This document shows, one piece after another, positions 28,172-36,876 of a stretch of 64,000 nt of DNA. Source of the stretch: Streptomyces sp. LBL. Lineage in GTDB: Bacteria; Actinomycetota; Actinomycetes; Streptomycetales; Streptomycetaceae. Each line of letters begins with the position of its first letter. Position 1 is the stretch's first letter. A model generated the notes under the pieces. That model was not told the DNA's origin. It saw only the letters and a list, made by a program, of their open reading frames with translations, and did no database searches. The stretch is taken from positions 123,097 to 187,096 of the forward strand of contig NZ_JARXYX010000019.1 of NCBI RefSeq assembly GCF_029893585.1, read 5' to 3'. The position numbers and the translations under genes are program-made.

Positions 28172-28774
28172 ATGGATGCCGTACGGGTCGCATTGTTGCG
28201 CGAAGTGCTCGCCGGGACCGAGTGGTTGGGCGCCACCCGCCGGTTCGCGGGGGCGCTGCGGGGGGCCGTGGTGTCGCACGGCGGGGGTCTGCTGCTGGTG
28301 GGCACGGCGCAGTACGAGCCGTGGCATCTCGCGGCCCATCTGGTCGACGAGGCGGCGTGGTCGGGCATGCCGGAGCTGGCGCCGACGCTCGTCCGCCATG
28401 ACGCGCGCCCATCGGATCCGGCGCACCTCGCGGTCGGGCCGGGCAGGCTCGCCGCGGCGCGCCGGGGTGAGACGCTGCTGGTGGTGTCACCGGACGAGCC
28501 GGGCGCCGAGCTGCTGGAGCGGGTGCACGACGCCCGCCGGGCCGGGGCCACGGTACTGGCGCTCGGCGACGGCGGGAACGAACTGTCGACGATGTCGCAC
28601 GAGGCGCTGCGCGTGCCGGACGGGGCGGAGCTGGACCTGGACACGGTCCAGCACCTGGTGAGCGCGGCGGCCGGGGAGAACGCGGTGCCGGTGCCACGGG
28701 GGCGCCGGCGTTTCCGGGACCGGCTGTCCCACCTGGCGGAAACCCTGACGGCCCCGCCCCCGCCCCGCTGGTGA
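28172..28774 (+). CDS. Hypothetical protein with SIS-like fold features
   Basis: A 200-residue protein. It has alternating strand-helix segments such as GGLLLVGTAQYEPWHLAAHLVDEA, ETLLVVSPDEPGAELLERVHDARRAGATVLALGDGGNELSTMSHEALRVP, which recall sugar-isomerase (SIS) domains that bind phosphosugars (the TVLALGD...S segment). The match is by appearance only. It is divergent from the sialidase gene, which would be a fitting partner. ATG 28172 has only a weak SD. Streptomyces relatives are normally annotated hypothetical. Confidence 0.6.
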   Translation: MDAVRVALLREVLAGTEWLGATRRFAGALRGAVVSHGGGLLLVGTAQYEPWHLAAHLVDEAAWSGMPELAPTLVRHDARPSDPAHLAVGPGRLAAARRGETLLVVSPDEPGAELLERVHDARRAGATVLALGDGGNELSTMSHEALRVPDGAELDLDTVQHLVSAAAGENAVPVPRGRRRFRDRLSHLAETLTAPPPPRW

Positions 28775-28852
28775 CCCGCGCCCGTGGCCCCGAACTGCGG
28801 TGGTGCGAAAAGCAGTTGCCCGTGAGTGGCCCGCGTCCGACCATGACCCCTC

Positions 28853-29179
28853 GTGACCGATGACTCCCCCACGCCTCCCGTTCCCGTCGACGCCCCGCCG
28901 TCCGGGCTCCGTGCTCTCCTCCCCGATCTCGCCCCCTGGCGGGCATCCCTCGACTTCCGGCGGCTGTGGTTCTCGGGGCTGATCTCGAACTTCGGGACGT
29001 TCCTGACGTTCGTGGCACTTCCGGTGCAGCTGAAGGATCTGACCGGGTCGGCCGCCGCGGTGGGGGCGATCGGGGCGGTGGAGCTGGTGCCGCTGGTGGT
29101 GTCCGGGCCCCTGATCGAAACGCGGACGAGGAGCGTCAGCCGACGTGGACCGCGGCGACGCCTTCGGGGGGCAGGGTGA
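28853..29179 (+). pseudogene. MFS transporter gene truncated after two helices
   Basis: GTG 28853 starts a typical EntS-like MFS N-terminus (APWRASLDFRRLWFSGLISN, FGTFLTFVALPVQLKDLTGS) that should go on for about 400 residues. Similarity ends at GPLI (about 29116); the remaining residues (ETRTRSVSRRGPRRRL) are antisense of the neighbouring GH39 gene. The break is the left edge of an apparent insertion or deletion that brought in the GH39 and ROK genes. Confidence 0.85.
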
Positions 29180-30770
29180 GGGTGAACCGGGCGACACCGG
29201 TACCGCGGTCGGACTTGAGCTCCAGGGGCCGGTCGTCGACCTCGCTCGCCTTCTCGATGTCGTGCAGCTGCCGGCGGGTCGGATACTCCGGCGAGCCGAG
29301 CTCCACCCACTCCCGGTAGGGGTTGGTGTGGTCCTCGTCGATCCGCCGGACTCGTGCCCGGGCCCCGGCCCGCACGCCGCGCAGGGTGACGGTGAGGGTC
29401 GCGGGCCGCGCCGGGACGGAGGCGCTGCCGTCGCCGGTGGCGAGGGCGTGGTTGTACAGCAGGACGTCGACACCGCCGCGCACGCCGCCGGTGACCGCGA
29501 GCCCGCCCACCGTGTCCGGGGCGCCCGCCAGGGTCAGTGGCACGCGGTGCTCGCCCACCGTGTGCAGGATCTGCAGCAGGCGGTAGGCGGGCTTCTTGAC
29601 GCCGTGGATGGTCCGCAGCCCGAACCCGCCGTGGAACGGCTTGTCGGCCTGACCCATCTCCTCGTAGATGTCGGTGAACGACCAGTAGGCCAGCGCGTCG
29701 ACGACCCCGACGGTCTCGGTGATCGTGCGCAGGAAGCTCGCCGCCGCGTCGGACCGGTCCAGGACGGGGTTTCCGATGTCGGAGGTGACGTTGGTCTCGG
29801 AGATGTAGAGCGGAAGGCCGGACGGCGTGTCGGCGCGGTTCTGCTTGAAGAACGACGCCGGGCCCTGGGGCCCCGTTCCCGTGTCGCTCTCGTAGCCGTG
29901 GGCGCTGCCGAAGTCGACCGGGACATCCTTGTCGGTGGCCCACTGCATGAACTCCCGGTAGTACCGCACACCCGGCGAACGGGGCGGCCCGAAGCTCAGC
30001 TGTCCGGCCGAGGTGGCCGGGCCACCGACCCGGAGGCTCGCGTCGACGTTCTTGATGGCCTCCGCGGCGTACTGGTAGAGCCTGAAATAGGCTTGCTGGT
30101 CCCCGTTGAAGAACACGGACAGGTTCGGCTCGTTCCACACCTCGAACGGCCACTTGCGGACCTCGCTGAGGCCGTACCGGTCCACCATGTGTCGCGCGAA
30201 GTCGCCGACGACCTTGCCCCAGAGCGCGTAGTCCTTCGGCTCCATCTGGTTGAAGTCGTACAGCATGAGGCTGAACGGCGGGGCGGACGCCTGAAGACTG
30301 GCAGGCATGCTGCTCAGCTCGACGAACGGGTGCATGCCGCGATCCACGAGAGCGTCGTAGATCTGGTCGATGTTGAAGAACGAGTAGTCGTCGTTCGAGA
30401 ACGCCGGATTCCTCGGCCGTCCGTTCACGGTCGGGGAGTAGGTACTCATCGAAGTGTTGAGGGCACCGTGGACGCGGAGCGACTCGAAGCCCAGCTCGTC
30501 GTGGCAGTCGAACAGCTGGTCCTGGTAATCGCGTCTCAGCGCCTGCTTGGCCCAGTCACCGCTGACGACGCGCTCCCACACGTGAGGGAACGGCGACGTC
30601 GGCCGCGTGAGGTCCACGGCGGCCGAAGCGGCGGTGGACGAGGTGTCGGCCGCCGCCGCGGGGCCGGCGTCGAGCAGTTCCGAGCCCAGGACCGTACCGG
30701 CCGTGGCCGCACCGGTGAGGAGGATCTGGCGCCGCGTGGGCCCAGTTGAGCGGGCGTGGGGTTCGGTCAT
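29136..30770 (-). CDS. Tat-exported glycoside hydrolase, GH39 (beta-xylosidase/arabinopyranosidase-like)
   Basis: A 544-residue enzyme. Residues 10-45 are a Tat signal with TRRQILL and a hydrophobic run ending AAAA. The GH39 barrel follows: acid/base Glu214 in FEVWNEPNLSVFF and nucleophile Glu325 in YISETNV, with the conserved HPFVELSSMPASL loop. A C-terminal beta domain ends the protein. It should release xylose, arabinose or related sugars from glycans outside the cell. ATG 30770 follows GAGGAGAG. It is divergent from a ROK regulator, a common pairing for sugar-controlled hydrolases. It overlaps the truncated MFS gene end, so it belongs to the inserted block. Confidence 0.9.
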   Translation of the reverse strand: MTEPHARSTGPTRRQILLTGAATAGTVLGSELLDAGPAAAADTSSTAASAAVDLTRPTSPFPHVWERVVSGDWAKQALRRDYQDQLFDCHDELGFESLRVHGALNTSMSTYSPTVNGRPRNPAFSNDDYSFFNIDQIYDALVDRGMHPFVELSSMPASLQASAPPFSLMLYDFNQMEPKDYALWGKVVGDFARHMVDRYGLSEVRKWPFEVWNEPNLSVFFNGDQQAYFRLYQYAAEAIKNVDASLRVGGPATSAGQLSFGPPRSPGVRYYREFMQWATDKDVPVDFGSAHGYESDTGTGPQGPASFFKQNRADTPSGLPLYISETNVTSDIGNPVLDRSDAAASFLRTITETVGVVDALAYWSFTDIYEEMGQADKPFHGGFGLRTIHGVKKPAYRLLQILHTVGEHRVPLTLAGAPDTVGGLAVTGGVRGGVDVLLYNHALATGDGSASVPARPATLTVTLRGVRAGARARVRRIDEDHTNPYREWVELGSPEYPTRRQLHDIEKASEVDDRPLELKSDRGTGVARFTLTLPPEGVAAVHVG

Positions 30771-30950
30771 GGCTCTCCTCGACGTGCACGGGGAACGGAC
30801 AGGCGGGCTCGCGCTGTTCACCGGGTCTTTGGCGGCGCGTGATCACACGGAGGAAAAGTAGACGTCTCCCGGGGCTCCGATACAACGAGTCGACCATTGC
30901 GGTTCGGATTAATATTCGCGGAATCGGCTGTAAAGCCATACGGTGCGGCC

Positions 30951-32162
30951 GTGACGGTGAATCACGGCCCGGCGGGCCCACGCGGTGCCGAGCGGAGTGT
31001 CGTTGAGCTGCTCGGCCGGCACGAGGCTCTCACCCGCTCCCAGCTCGCCCGGCTCGCACAGCTGCCGCTCTCCACGGTCGCCGGGGCAACGGCCCGGCTC
31101 CTGGCGCGCGGACTGCTTCAGGAGGCACCCGGCCCCGCGGCAAAGGAGGCGCGCGGGCGAGGCCGCCCCGCCGCCGGGCTACGGCTGGCCAGGCACGCCT
31201 CCCTCGTCGGCGCGGTCGTCATCACGCACCGCGTCGCCCGCGCCGGGCTCGTGTCCACCGAAGGCAAGGTGCTCGGGCGGGTCGAGACACCGTACGACTG
31301 GATGCAGTGCCCCGACATCGTCGCCGAATCCGTCCGGTTGCTGGCCAGGGCCCGCGACGACGCACGCAGTACGGCGCCCATGAGTGGCGTGGTGCTCGGT
31401 CTGCCGGTGCCCTACCGGCAGGGGGCCGGACTGTCGATGCTCGCGCCGGCACCCGACCCGGTACCCGCGGACCGCCCGCCCATGTCCGCGTGGCTGTTCA
31501 GGGATGTGGCACCGGATCTGACCAGGGCCTTCGGCGTACCCGCGAGCGTCGACAACGTGTGCAACCTCGCCGCCCTCGGCGAGCTGGCGTTCGGCGCGGC
31601 ACGAGGGCGTCGGCACGTGATCCACCTGCATCTGGTCACCGGAATGGGCGCGGGGCTCATCGTCAACGGGCAGCTCGTGCGCGGAGCGAACGGCCTGGCC
31701 GGCGAACTGTCCCATCTCCACGTCGACTCCGCCGGCCCCATGTGCCGCTGCGGTGCCCGCGGATGTCTCGGTGTGGTCGCCACCACCGATCACCTCCTCG
31801 AAGCCGCCCGCCCGCTGTTCGGCCCCGACGTGAGCATCTACGACGTCCTCGGGCTCGCCGCACAGGGCGAGGCGACCGTCCGCCGTGTCCTTGACGACTT
31901 CGGCCGCCTCGTCGGAAGTCACCTCGCCCCCGCCTGCGTGATGCTCAACCCCGAGATGATCGTCGTGGACGGCACGCTCGGACCCGCCGCCGCTCCCGTC
32001 ATCGAGGGTCTCCACGACGGGCTGCGCAGGCATATGCCCGCCGGCGCCTACCGCGCGCTGACCCTCACCCTCGGCCGGCTCGCCGACGACGCCGAGCTCC
32101 TCGGAGCCGCGCACCTGGCACGAACCACGAATGCGGCCGCCCGCGGGCTCATGCTCCCGTAG
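30951..32162 (+). CDS. ROK-family transcriptional regulator
   Basis: A 403-residue regulator with an N-terminal winged helix-turn-helix (ERSVVELLGRHEALTRSQLARLAQLPLSTVAGATARLLARGLLQE) and a ROK sugar-kinase-like domain: the VDNVCNLAALGE segment, GMGAGLIVNGQLVRGANGLAGELSHLHV, and the zinc motif CRCGARGCLGVV. It most likely represses the divergent GH39 gene until a sugar binds. GTG 30951 is chosen from family length; there is no clear SD and a TTG at 30897 is an alternative. An A/T-rich ATTAATATT spot at 30908-30916 between the two genes could be part of the operator. Confidence 0.88.
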   Translation: MTVNHGPAGPRGAERSVVELLGRHEALTRSQLARLAQLPLSTVAGATARLLARGLLQEAPGPAAKEARGRGRPAAGLRLARHASLVGAVVITHRVARAGLVSTEGKVLGRVETPYDWMQCPDIVAESVRLLARARDDARSTAPMSGVVLGLPVPYRQGAGLSMLAPAPDPVPADRPPMSAWLFRDVAPDLTRAFGVPASVDNVCNLAALGELAFGAARGRRHVIHLHLVTGMGAGLIVNGQLVRGANGLAGELSHLHVDSAGPMCRCGARGCLGVVATTDHLLEAARPLFGPDVSIYDVLGLAAQGEATVRRVLDDFGRLVGSHLAPACVMLNPEMIVVDGTLGPAAAPVIEGLHDGLRRHMPAGAYRALTLTLGRLADDAELLGAAHLARTTNAAARGLMLP

Positions 32163-32444
32163 CGCCGGCCCCCAGCGGGAAGTGGCACAGGCCCCGGTGC
32201 GGTTCCTGCCCGGAGTCCGCCGTGCTTCCGCGGGTGACGGTCACAGGAGCGTGCTCGGCGCACCGGGCCTCGCTCTTCCAGCAGCGGGTGCGGAACCGGC
32301 AGCCGGACGGAATGTCGTACGGGGAGGGGGTTTTCCCGCGCAGTTGGATCTCCTCGTCGTGCGCCGTCCCGGAAAGTCGAGGGTGGGCGCGGCCGACATC
32401 AGGGCGGCGGTGCAGGGGTGCACCGGCCGGTCGAAAACGAGCAC
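32149..32444 (-). pseudogene. C-terminal relic of an oligopeptide ABC transporter ATPase (OppF/DppF-like)
   Basis: The fragment reads VHPCTAALMSAAPTLDFPGRR in one frame (to about 32340), then after a shift DEEIQLRGKTPSPYDIPSGCRFRTRCWKSEARCAEHAPV in another. This is the oligopeptide/dipeptide transporter C-terminal extension with its Cys-rich iron-sulfur-like CRF.TRC...RC motif. The ATPase body is absent. It overlaps the end of the ROK gene and marks the right edge of the inserted block. The rest of 32163-32522 holds no gene. Confidence 0.8.
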
Positions 32445-32522
32445 GCGGTGCGGCTGCGTGAACAGCGTGCGGCAGCCGCACCGGCCGAGGCCGCGTAGCC
32501 GGAAGGGATGCTCCTATGGCGG

Positions 32523-32753
32523 TCAGTCGTCGTCCCGGCCCGCCGCAGGGGCGTCGTGCCACTTGGGGTCGTTCTCCCATTCGACGTTGCGCTCGCGGGC
32601 CGTCGCCATCGCGTGCTCGGCCTCCTCGCGGGAGGCGTACGGACCGAAGCGGTCCTTGGCCGGACACTCCGGCCCCTCCTCCACCTTCTTGTGCTCCAGG
32701 CAGTAGTACCACTCGCCCGGCTTGCCGACCGTGCGCTTCTTGAACAGGGCCAT
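32523..32753 (-). CDS. Small conserved hypothetical protein
   Basis: A 76-residue soluble protein (MALFKKRTVGKPGEWYYCLE, then HKKVEEGPECPAKDRFGPYASREEAEHAMATARERNVEWENDPKWHDAPAA). The CLEHKKVEEGPEC part has two Cys and the RFGPYASREEAEHAM segment is like a SPOR-type strand-helix unit. It is widespread in Streptomyces, often beside map, with no known role. It is divergent from map; ATG 32753 follows AAAGGAGAG. Confidence 0.8.
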   Translation of the reverse strand: MALFKKRTVGKPGEWYYCLEHKKVEEGPECPAKDRFGPYASREEAEHAMATARERNVEWENDPKWHDAPAAGRDDD

Positions 32754-32800
32754 GAGCGGCTCTCCTTTCGCCACGGACATGGTGCCCCACGTCCGCTGGT

Positions 32801-32806
32801 TAGACT
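32801..32806 (+). promoter_or_regulatory. -10 element of a probable leaderless map promoter
   Basis: TAGACT lies seven bases before the map ATG; no SD precedes the ATG, so the mRNA is probably leaderless. Confidence 0.5.
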
Positions 32807-32813
32807 CGCTGGC

Positions 32814-33671
32814 ATGTCTGGCCAGTCGCTGCTCGTACCAGGGGAGCTGTCTCCCACCCGTTCCGTACCCGGAAACATCCGTCGGCCCGAGTACGTGGGC
32901 AAGCCGGCGCCGGCGCCGTACACCGGACCGGCGGTGCAGACACCCGAGACGATCGAGGCGATGCGCGTCGCGGGCCGGATCGCGGCGCGGGCGATGGCGG
33001 AGGCCGCGAAGCTGATCGTGCCCGGGGTCACGACCGACGAGCTGGACCGGGTGGCGCACGCGTACATGTGCGACCACGGCGCCTACCCGTCCACGCTGGG
33101 CTACCGCGGTTTCCCGAAGTCGCTGTGCACCTCGGTCAACGAGGTCATCTGCCACGGGATCCCGGACTCGACGGTGCTGCGGGACGGTGACATCGTCAAC
33201 CTGGACGTGACCGCGTACATCGGCGGGGTGCACGGCGACAACAACGCGACGTACCTGGTCGGGGACGTCGACGACGAGAGCCGGCTGCTGGTGGAACGGA
33301 CCCGGGAGTCCCTCGACCGCGCGATCAAGGCGGTCAGGCCGGGCCGGCAGATCAACATCATCGGCAGGGTCATCGAGTCGTACGCGAAGCGGTTCGGGTA
33401 CGGAGTGGTGCGGGACTTCACCGGCCACGGCATCAACTCCTCCTTCCACTCCGGTCTGATCGTCCCGCACTACGACAGCCCGCACGCGACGACCGTCATC
33501 CAGCCCGGGATGACCTTCACGATCGAGCCGATGCTGACGCTCGGGACGCACGAGTACGACATGTGGGACGACGGCTGGACGGTCCTGACCAAGGACCGGA
33601 AGCGGACCGCCCAGTTCGAGCACACGCTGGTGGTGACGGAGTCGGGGGCGGACATTCTGACCCTGCCGTAG
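32814..33671 (+). CDS. map: Methionine aminopeptidase, type I
   Basis: Removes the initiator Met from new proteins in the cytoplasm. The 285-residue protein is of the actinobacterial MetAP1c type with an N-terminal extension containing the SH3-ligand-like GNIRRPEYVGKP (about 20-32). The five metal ligands of the pita-bread fold are visible: Asp in VNLDVTAYIGG, Asp in HGDNNATY, His in DFTGHGI, Glu in FTIEPML, and Glu in AQFEHTL. ATG 32814 fits the family and a leaderless promoter. Streptomyces normally have two map genes, so this need not be the essential copy. Confidence 0.95.
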   Translation: MSGQSLLVPGELSPTRSVPGNIRRPEYVGKPAPAPYTGPAVQTPETIEAMRVAGRIAARAMAEAAKLIVPGVTTDELDRVAHAYMCDHGAYPSTLGYRGFPKSLCTSVNEVICHGIPDSTVLRDGDIVNLDVTAYIGGVHGDNNATYLVGDVDDESRLLVERTRESLDRAIKAVRPGRQINIIGRVIESYAKRFGYGVVRDFTGHGINSSFHSGLIVPHYDSPHATTVIQPGMTFTIEPMLTLGTHEYDMWDDGWTVLTKDRKRTAQFEHTLVVTESGADILTLP

Positions 33672-33732
33672 CCCTGCCGTAGCCCAGCCGTGGTGTTCCC
33701 GCGGCCCAGCGGTAGCACCGCCGCCGTGCTTT

Positions 33733-34377
33733 TTACCGTTCCAGTAGGACGCGGCCTCCGACCTCCACCCAACCGCCCGGCTGCGGAGCCGTCAGGATCT
33801 GTGAACCCGCGCCCTGCGTGATGTTCAGGGCGCGGCCCAGTCGGTCGGTGAGGAGCAGGGCCGCCGCGCCGGTCGCCTCGTCCTCCTCGATGCCGTCGTC
33901 GCGGCCGGGGAAGGCACGGGCCCGGACCCGGCCGGCGGCCTCGTCCTCCCAGGCCCAGGCGTAGACCCACTCCCCCGGCGGCGGGAACGGCAGGTCGTCG
34001 ACCTCTGCGGCGGTGGCGTACCGGCGCAGCGTGCGCGGCGGGACCCACTCGGCGCGGGCCTCGATCCAGCTGAACTCGCCGTCCAGGCGGGTGCCGACGA
34101 CTCCGGCCGGGGTGATCAGTTCGGGCACGTCGAGGAGCCAGGCCGTGCCGACGCAGGGGTGACCGGCGAAGGGCAGCCGCAGGGTGGGGGTGTAGATGTC
34201 GATGACCCCGCGCTCGGGGTCGTCCACGAACACGGTCTCGCTGAAGCCGAGCTTTCCGGCGAACGTCTGCCGCTCCGCCGGGTCGGGCATGACGGAGCCC
34301 TCACGGACGACGCCGAGTTCGTTGCCGTATCCACCGTTCGCTCCGCAGAAGACGCGGAGTACGTCGTAGTCAGTCAC
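33733..34377 (-). CDS. PhzF-family isomerase-like protein
   Basis: A 214-residue member of the PhzF/diaminopimelate-epimerase fold. Typical segments are DVLRVFCGANGGYGNELGVV at the start, GFSETVFVDD, and LRLPFAGHPCVGTAWLL. It is shorter than most members (260-300 residues), and lacks a long central part, like the short Streptomyces subgroup. PhzF itself isomerises a phenazine precursor; the substrate of this one is unknown. ATG 34377. It is convergent with map. Confidence 0.85.
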   Translation of the reverse strand: MTDYDVLRVFCGANGGYGNELGVVREGSVMPDPAERQTFAGKLGFSETVFVDDPERGVIDIYTPTLRLPFAGHPCVGTAWLLDVPELITPAGVVGTRLDGEFSWIEARAEWVPPRTLRRYATAAEVDDLPFPPPGEWVYAWAWEDEAAGRVRARAFPGRDDGIEEDEATGAAALLLTDRLGRALNITQGAGSQILTAPQPGGWVEVGGRVLLER

Positions 34378-34607
34378 GCGGGCATTGTGCCCTGCCTGGG
34401 AGGGCCCAGCCGGCTACCGTCTGTGTGCCGCGGTTTCTGCTCGGTCTGTCGGACCGGCAGCCGGTCGGGGACGTGTGGCCCCTTCTCAGCTCTGCAAGGG
34501 CGCCGGGTATGAGGTTTACGGCGACCTGACGGAGCATGCCACCGGAGTCCGGAGTCCGGTGAGGAGTGCCTCGCCTGACTCCGGTGCCTACCGGCCTCTT
34601 CCGGTGC

Positions 34608-35362
34608 CTAGCGGTTCGTTCCGAAGTAGCGGTCGCCGAAGTCGCCTATACCGGGGAGCATGTACGCGTCCTCGCTCAGCCCCTCATCGATGGCGGACGT
34701 CACGATCCGGACCCCGGGGTAGCGCTCGCACACGGCGGTGATGCCCTCCGCCACGGTGATGAAGTTGACGAAGACGATGTGCTCCTCCGGTACGCCGAGC
34801 TCGCGCAGGACCTCGTGCCGATCGGCATGGTGCGGGGTCCGTCGTCCACCGCCGTACGGTCCACGACGAAGGCCGAGGCGTTGATCGTGCACTCGGTCGG
34901 GCCGTAGAGGTTGACCAGGCGGGCCGTCGGCATGGTGTCGAGGCACTGGGCGGCGAGGGTCCGGGAGAGTGCCTCACCGCCGCTGAATATGTGGCGCAGG
35001 GACCGGCAGGCGGAGAGGTTCTCGGTGTCGAGGAGCGCCTGGAGGAGGGTGGGGACGCACTGGAGCGTGGTCACGCCGTGCCGCTGGATCGTGGCGATGA
35101 TCGCCTCGGGGTCGCGGTAGACGCCGGACGCTCCCATCACGACGGTGCTTCCGCAGGCGGGGGCGAGAATCTCCCACTGCGCCGCGTCGAAGCTCATGGG
35201 GGTCTTCTGGAGAATGATCTCGCTGTCGTCGATTCCGCGGTCGTCGTGCAGCCAGCGCATCTGACTGACGACGCTCCGGTGCTCGACCATCACACCCTTC
35301 GGCTTTCCGGTGCTGCCGGAGGTGTAGATGACGTAGGCGAGGTCCTCTGTATTGAGGTGCAC
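34608..35362 (-). pseudogene. Chimeric relic: NRPS adenylation-domain fragment joined to the end of upp
   Basis: From 35362 to about 34825 the sequence is the middle of an NRPS adenylation domain: core A3 YTSGSTGKPKGVMVEH, A4 SFDAAQWEIL, A5 LVNLYGPTECTINAS, ending at TMPIG. Without a break in DNA it changes, in another frame, to EVLRELGVPEEHIVFVNF and GFGDRYFGT-like ending (AYMLPGIGDFGDRYFGTNR), the C-terminus of a uracil phosphoribosyltransferase. Neither part has a start or a full domain. A deletion must have joined two unrelated genes at about 34822-34826. Confidence 0.85.
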
Positions 35363-35408
35363 CGTCTCGAAAAACGGTTTTTCTGGAGCGGGAGGAGTCT
35401 TTTTCTTT

Positions 35409-36758
35409 TCAGCCGATCTGGCGATTGCGGCCCGCCAGCAGGCCTGCCGCGATCTGGACCAGGGTCAGCAGGAGGATGAAGGCCAGGGGCAGCCGCCAGC
35501 CGTCGGAGCGGTCGTAGAGAACGCCCACGACGACGGGTCCGGGAATCGACAACAGATAACCGAAGCCCTGTACGAAGCCAGAGAGCCGCACGACGGCGGC
35601 GGCGTCCCGGCCGCGCATGCCGATCATGGTCAGGGCCAGCGGGAAGGAGCAGTTGGCCACGCCCAGGAGGAGCGCCCAGAGCCAGGGTGCGGCAGCCGGA
35701 TCGACCCACAGCCCGGTGAATCCGGCCAGGCCGCACGCGCCGATCGCCGCCGCGATCCCGCTCTGGTGACGCAGCTTCCCGGCCATCGCCGACAGGGCGA
35801 AGGACAGGGGTACGCCGAGCAGGGAGGTGCCCGAGAAGAGCAGGCCCGCGGTCTGGGCGGAGAGCCCGGCGTCGCGGAAGATCTGGGGCAGCCAGCCGAT
35901 GATGATGTACGCGGAGCTGGCCTGGAGTCCGAAGTAGGCGGTGAGCGCCCAGGCGGTGCGGTTCCGGGAGAGCCGGACCCGGGGAGGGAGTTGCGGGTTC
36001 TGCGGGTGCTCTGGGTGCTCTGGGTTCTGCGGGTCGTGCCGGTTGTTCGCGGCCACCGGCTCCGCTCCCGGTGGCCGTCGGCGGCGGGCGAGGGCCAGCC
36101 AGGGGGGTACGGCCATGACGGCCAGGACCGACCAGGCTCCCAGGCCGTACCGCCAGTTGCCGCCGAACGCCTCGGTCAGCGGGACGGTCGCGGCGGCAGC
36201 GGACGAGGCGCCGACGTTCAGCGCCATGGAGTACACGCCGGTCATCGCGCCCACCCGGTCGGGGAAGCGCTCTTTGACGACGCCCGGGAGCAGCACGTTG
36301 GCGATGGCGATGCCGGCGAGCGACAGGGCGGTCAGCGCGACGAACAGGGCGGGGTCGGCGGCGAACGGCCGCAGCGCGAGGCCGGCCGTCAGCACCGTAC
36401 CGGCGACGGCGATGGCACCGGCCGCGCCGTAACGCCGGGCCAGGGCCGGGGCTGTGGAGCCGATCAGGGCGAAGCACGCGGCGGGGATGGAGGTGAGGGC
36501 TCCGCTCAGAGTGCCGCTCATGGACAGGCTGTCGCGCACCTCTTCGAGAACCGGCCCCAGGCTGGTGACCCCCGGCCGCAGGTTGAGTGCCGCTAGGACG
36601 AGCGCCGCCACCGCCAGTCCTCGCATCTCCCGGGAAGCCCGGGGGGTGCGCGAGGTGCGGGGGGTGGGAGACGTGGGGGAGGTGCTGACGGGGGTGTTCT
36701 GGTCGGGGCCAGGGTGCGAGGCGTGCCTGTTGAGCTCACTCTTCGACATAGGACCCAT
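35409..36758 (-). CDS. MFS transporter, CynX/NimT family
   Basis: A 449-residue, 12-helix transporter of the cyanate/2-nitroimidazole group (ALVLAALNLRPGVTSLGPVLEE is its typical first helix; later GSTAPALARRYGA and the FGLQASSAYIIIGWLPQIFRDAGLSAQTAG helix). The first 45 residues are a Pro/Thr/Ser-rich, poorly conserved tail. Members move cyanate, nitroimidazoles or other small anions. It is divergent from a GntR/FCD regulator, with shared inverted repeats between them, so it is probably repressed by that regulator. ATG 36758 or 36749. Confidence 0.9.
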   Translation of the reverse strand: MGPMSKSELNRHASHPGPDQNTPVSTSPTSPTPRTSRTPRASREMRGLAVAALVLAALNLRPGVTSLGPVLEEVRDSLSMSGTLSGALTSIPAACFALIGSTAPALARRYGAAGAIAVAGTVLTAGLALRPFAADPALFVALTALSLAGIAIANVLLPGVVKERFPDRVGAMTGVYSMALNVGASSAAAATVPLTEAFGGNWRYGLGAWSVLAVMAVPPWLALARRRRPPGAEPVAANNRHDPQNPEHPEHPQNPQLPPRVRLSRNRTAWALTAYFGLQASSAYIIIGWLPQIFRDAGLSAQTAGLLFSGTSLLGVPLSFALSAMAGKLRHQSGIAAAIGACGLAGFTGLWVDPAAAPWLWALLLGVANCSFPLALTMIGMRGRDAAAVVRLSGFVQGFGYLLSIPGPVVVGVLYDRSDGWRLPLAFILLLTLVQIAAGLLAGRNRQIG

Positions 36759-36761
36759 CGT

Positions 36762-36872
36762 AGACTCATCCCATGACTCGATGTCTAGTGGTTCGGCAGT
36801 AGATTCATGGATTCATGGGATGAGTCTTAGGTGGGTCCACTGGTCCACTCAAGAAGAACTGTCATAGACTGA
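36762..36872. promoter_or_regulatory. Inverted operator-like repeats between the MFS and GntR genes
   Basis: AGACTCATCCCATGA (36762-36776) and its exact complement TCATGGGATGAGTCT (36813-36827) are 36 bp apart. A third, half-matching TAGACTGATGGGATGA lies at about 36865 beside the GntR start, and ATTCATGG is repeated at 36803-36818. The layout suggests cooperative binding by the FCD-type GntR protein at both promoters. Confidence 0.6.
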
Positions 36873-36876
36873 TGGG

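Noticed and set aside
35367..35400. Terminator at gaaaaac/gtttttc past the CynX-like MFS gene
   Set aside because: The palindrome is short and A/T only; it could be a terminator but evidence is too weak to annotate.
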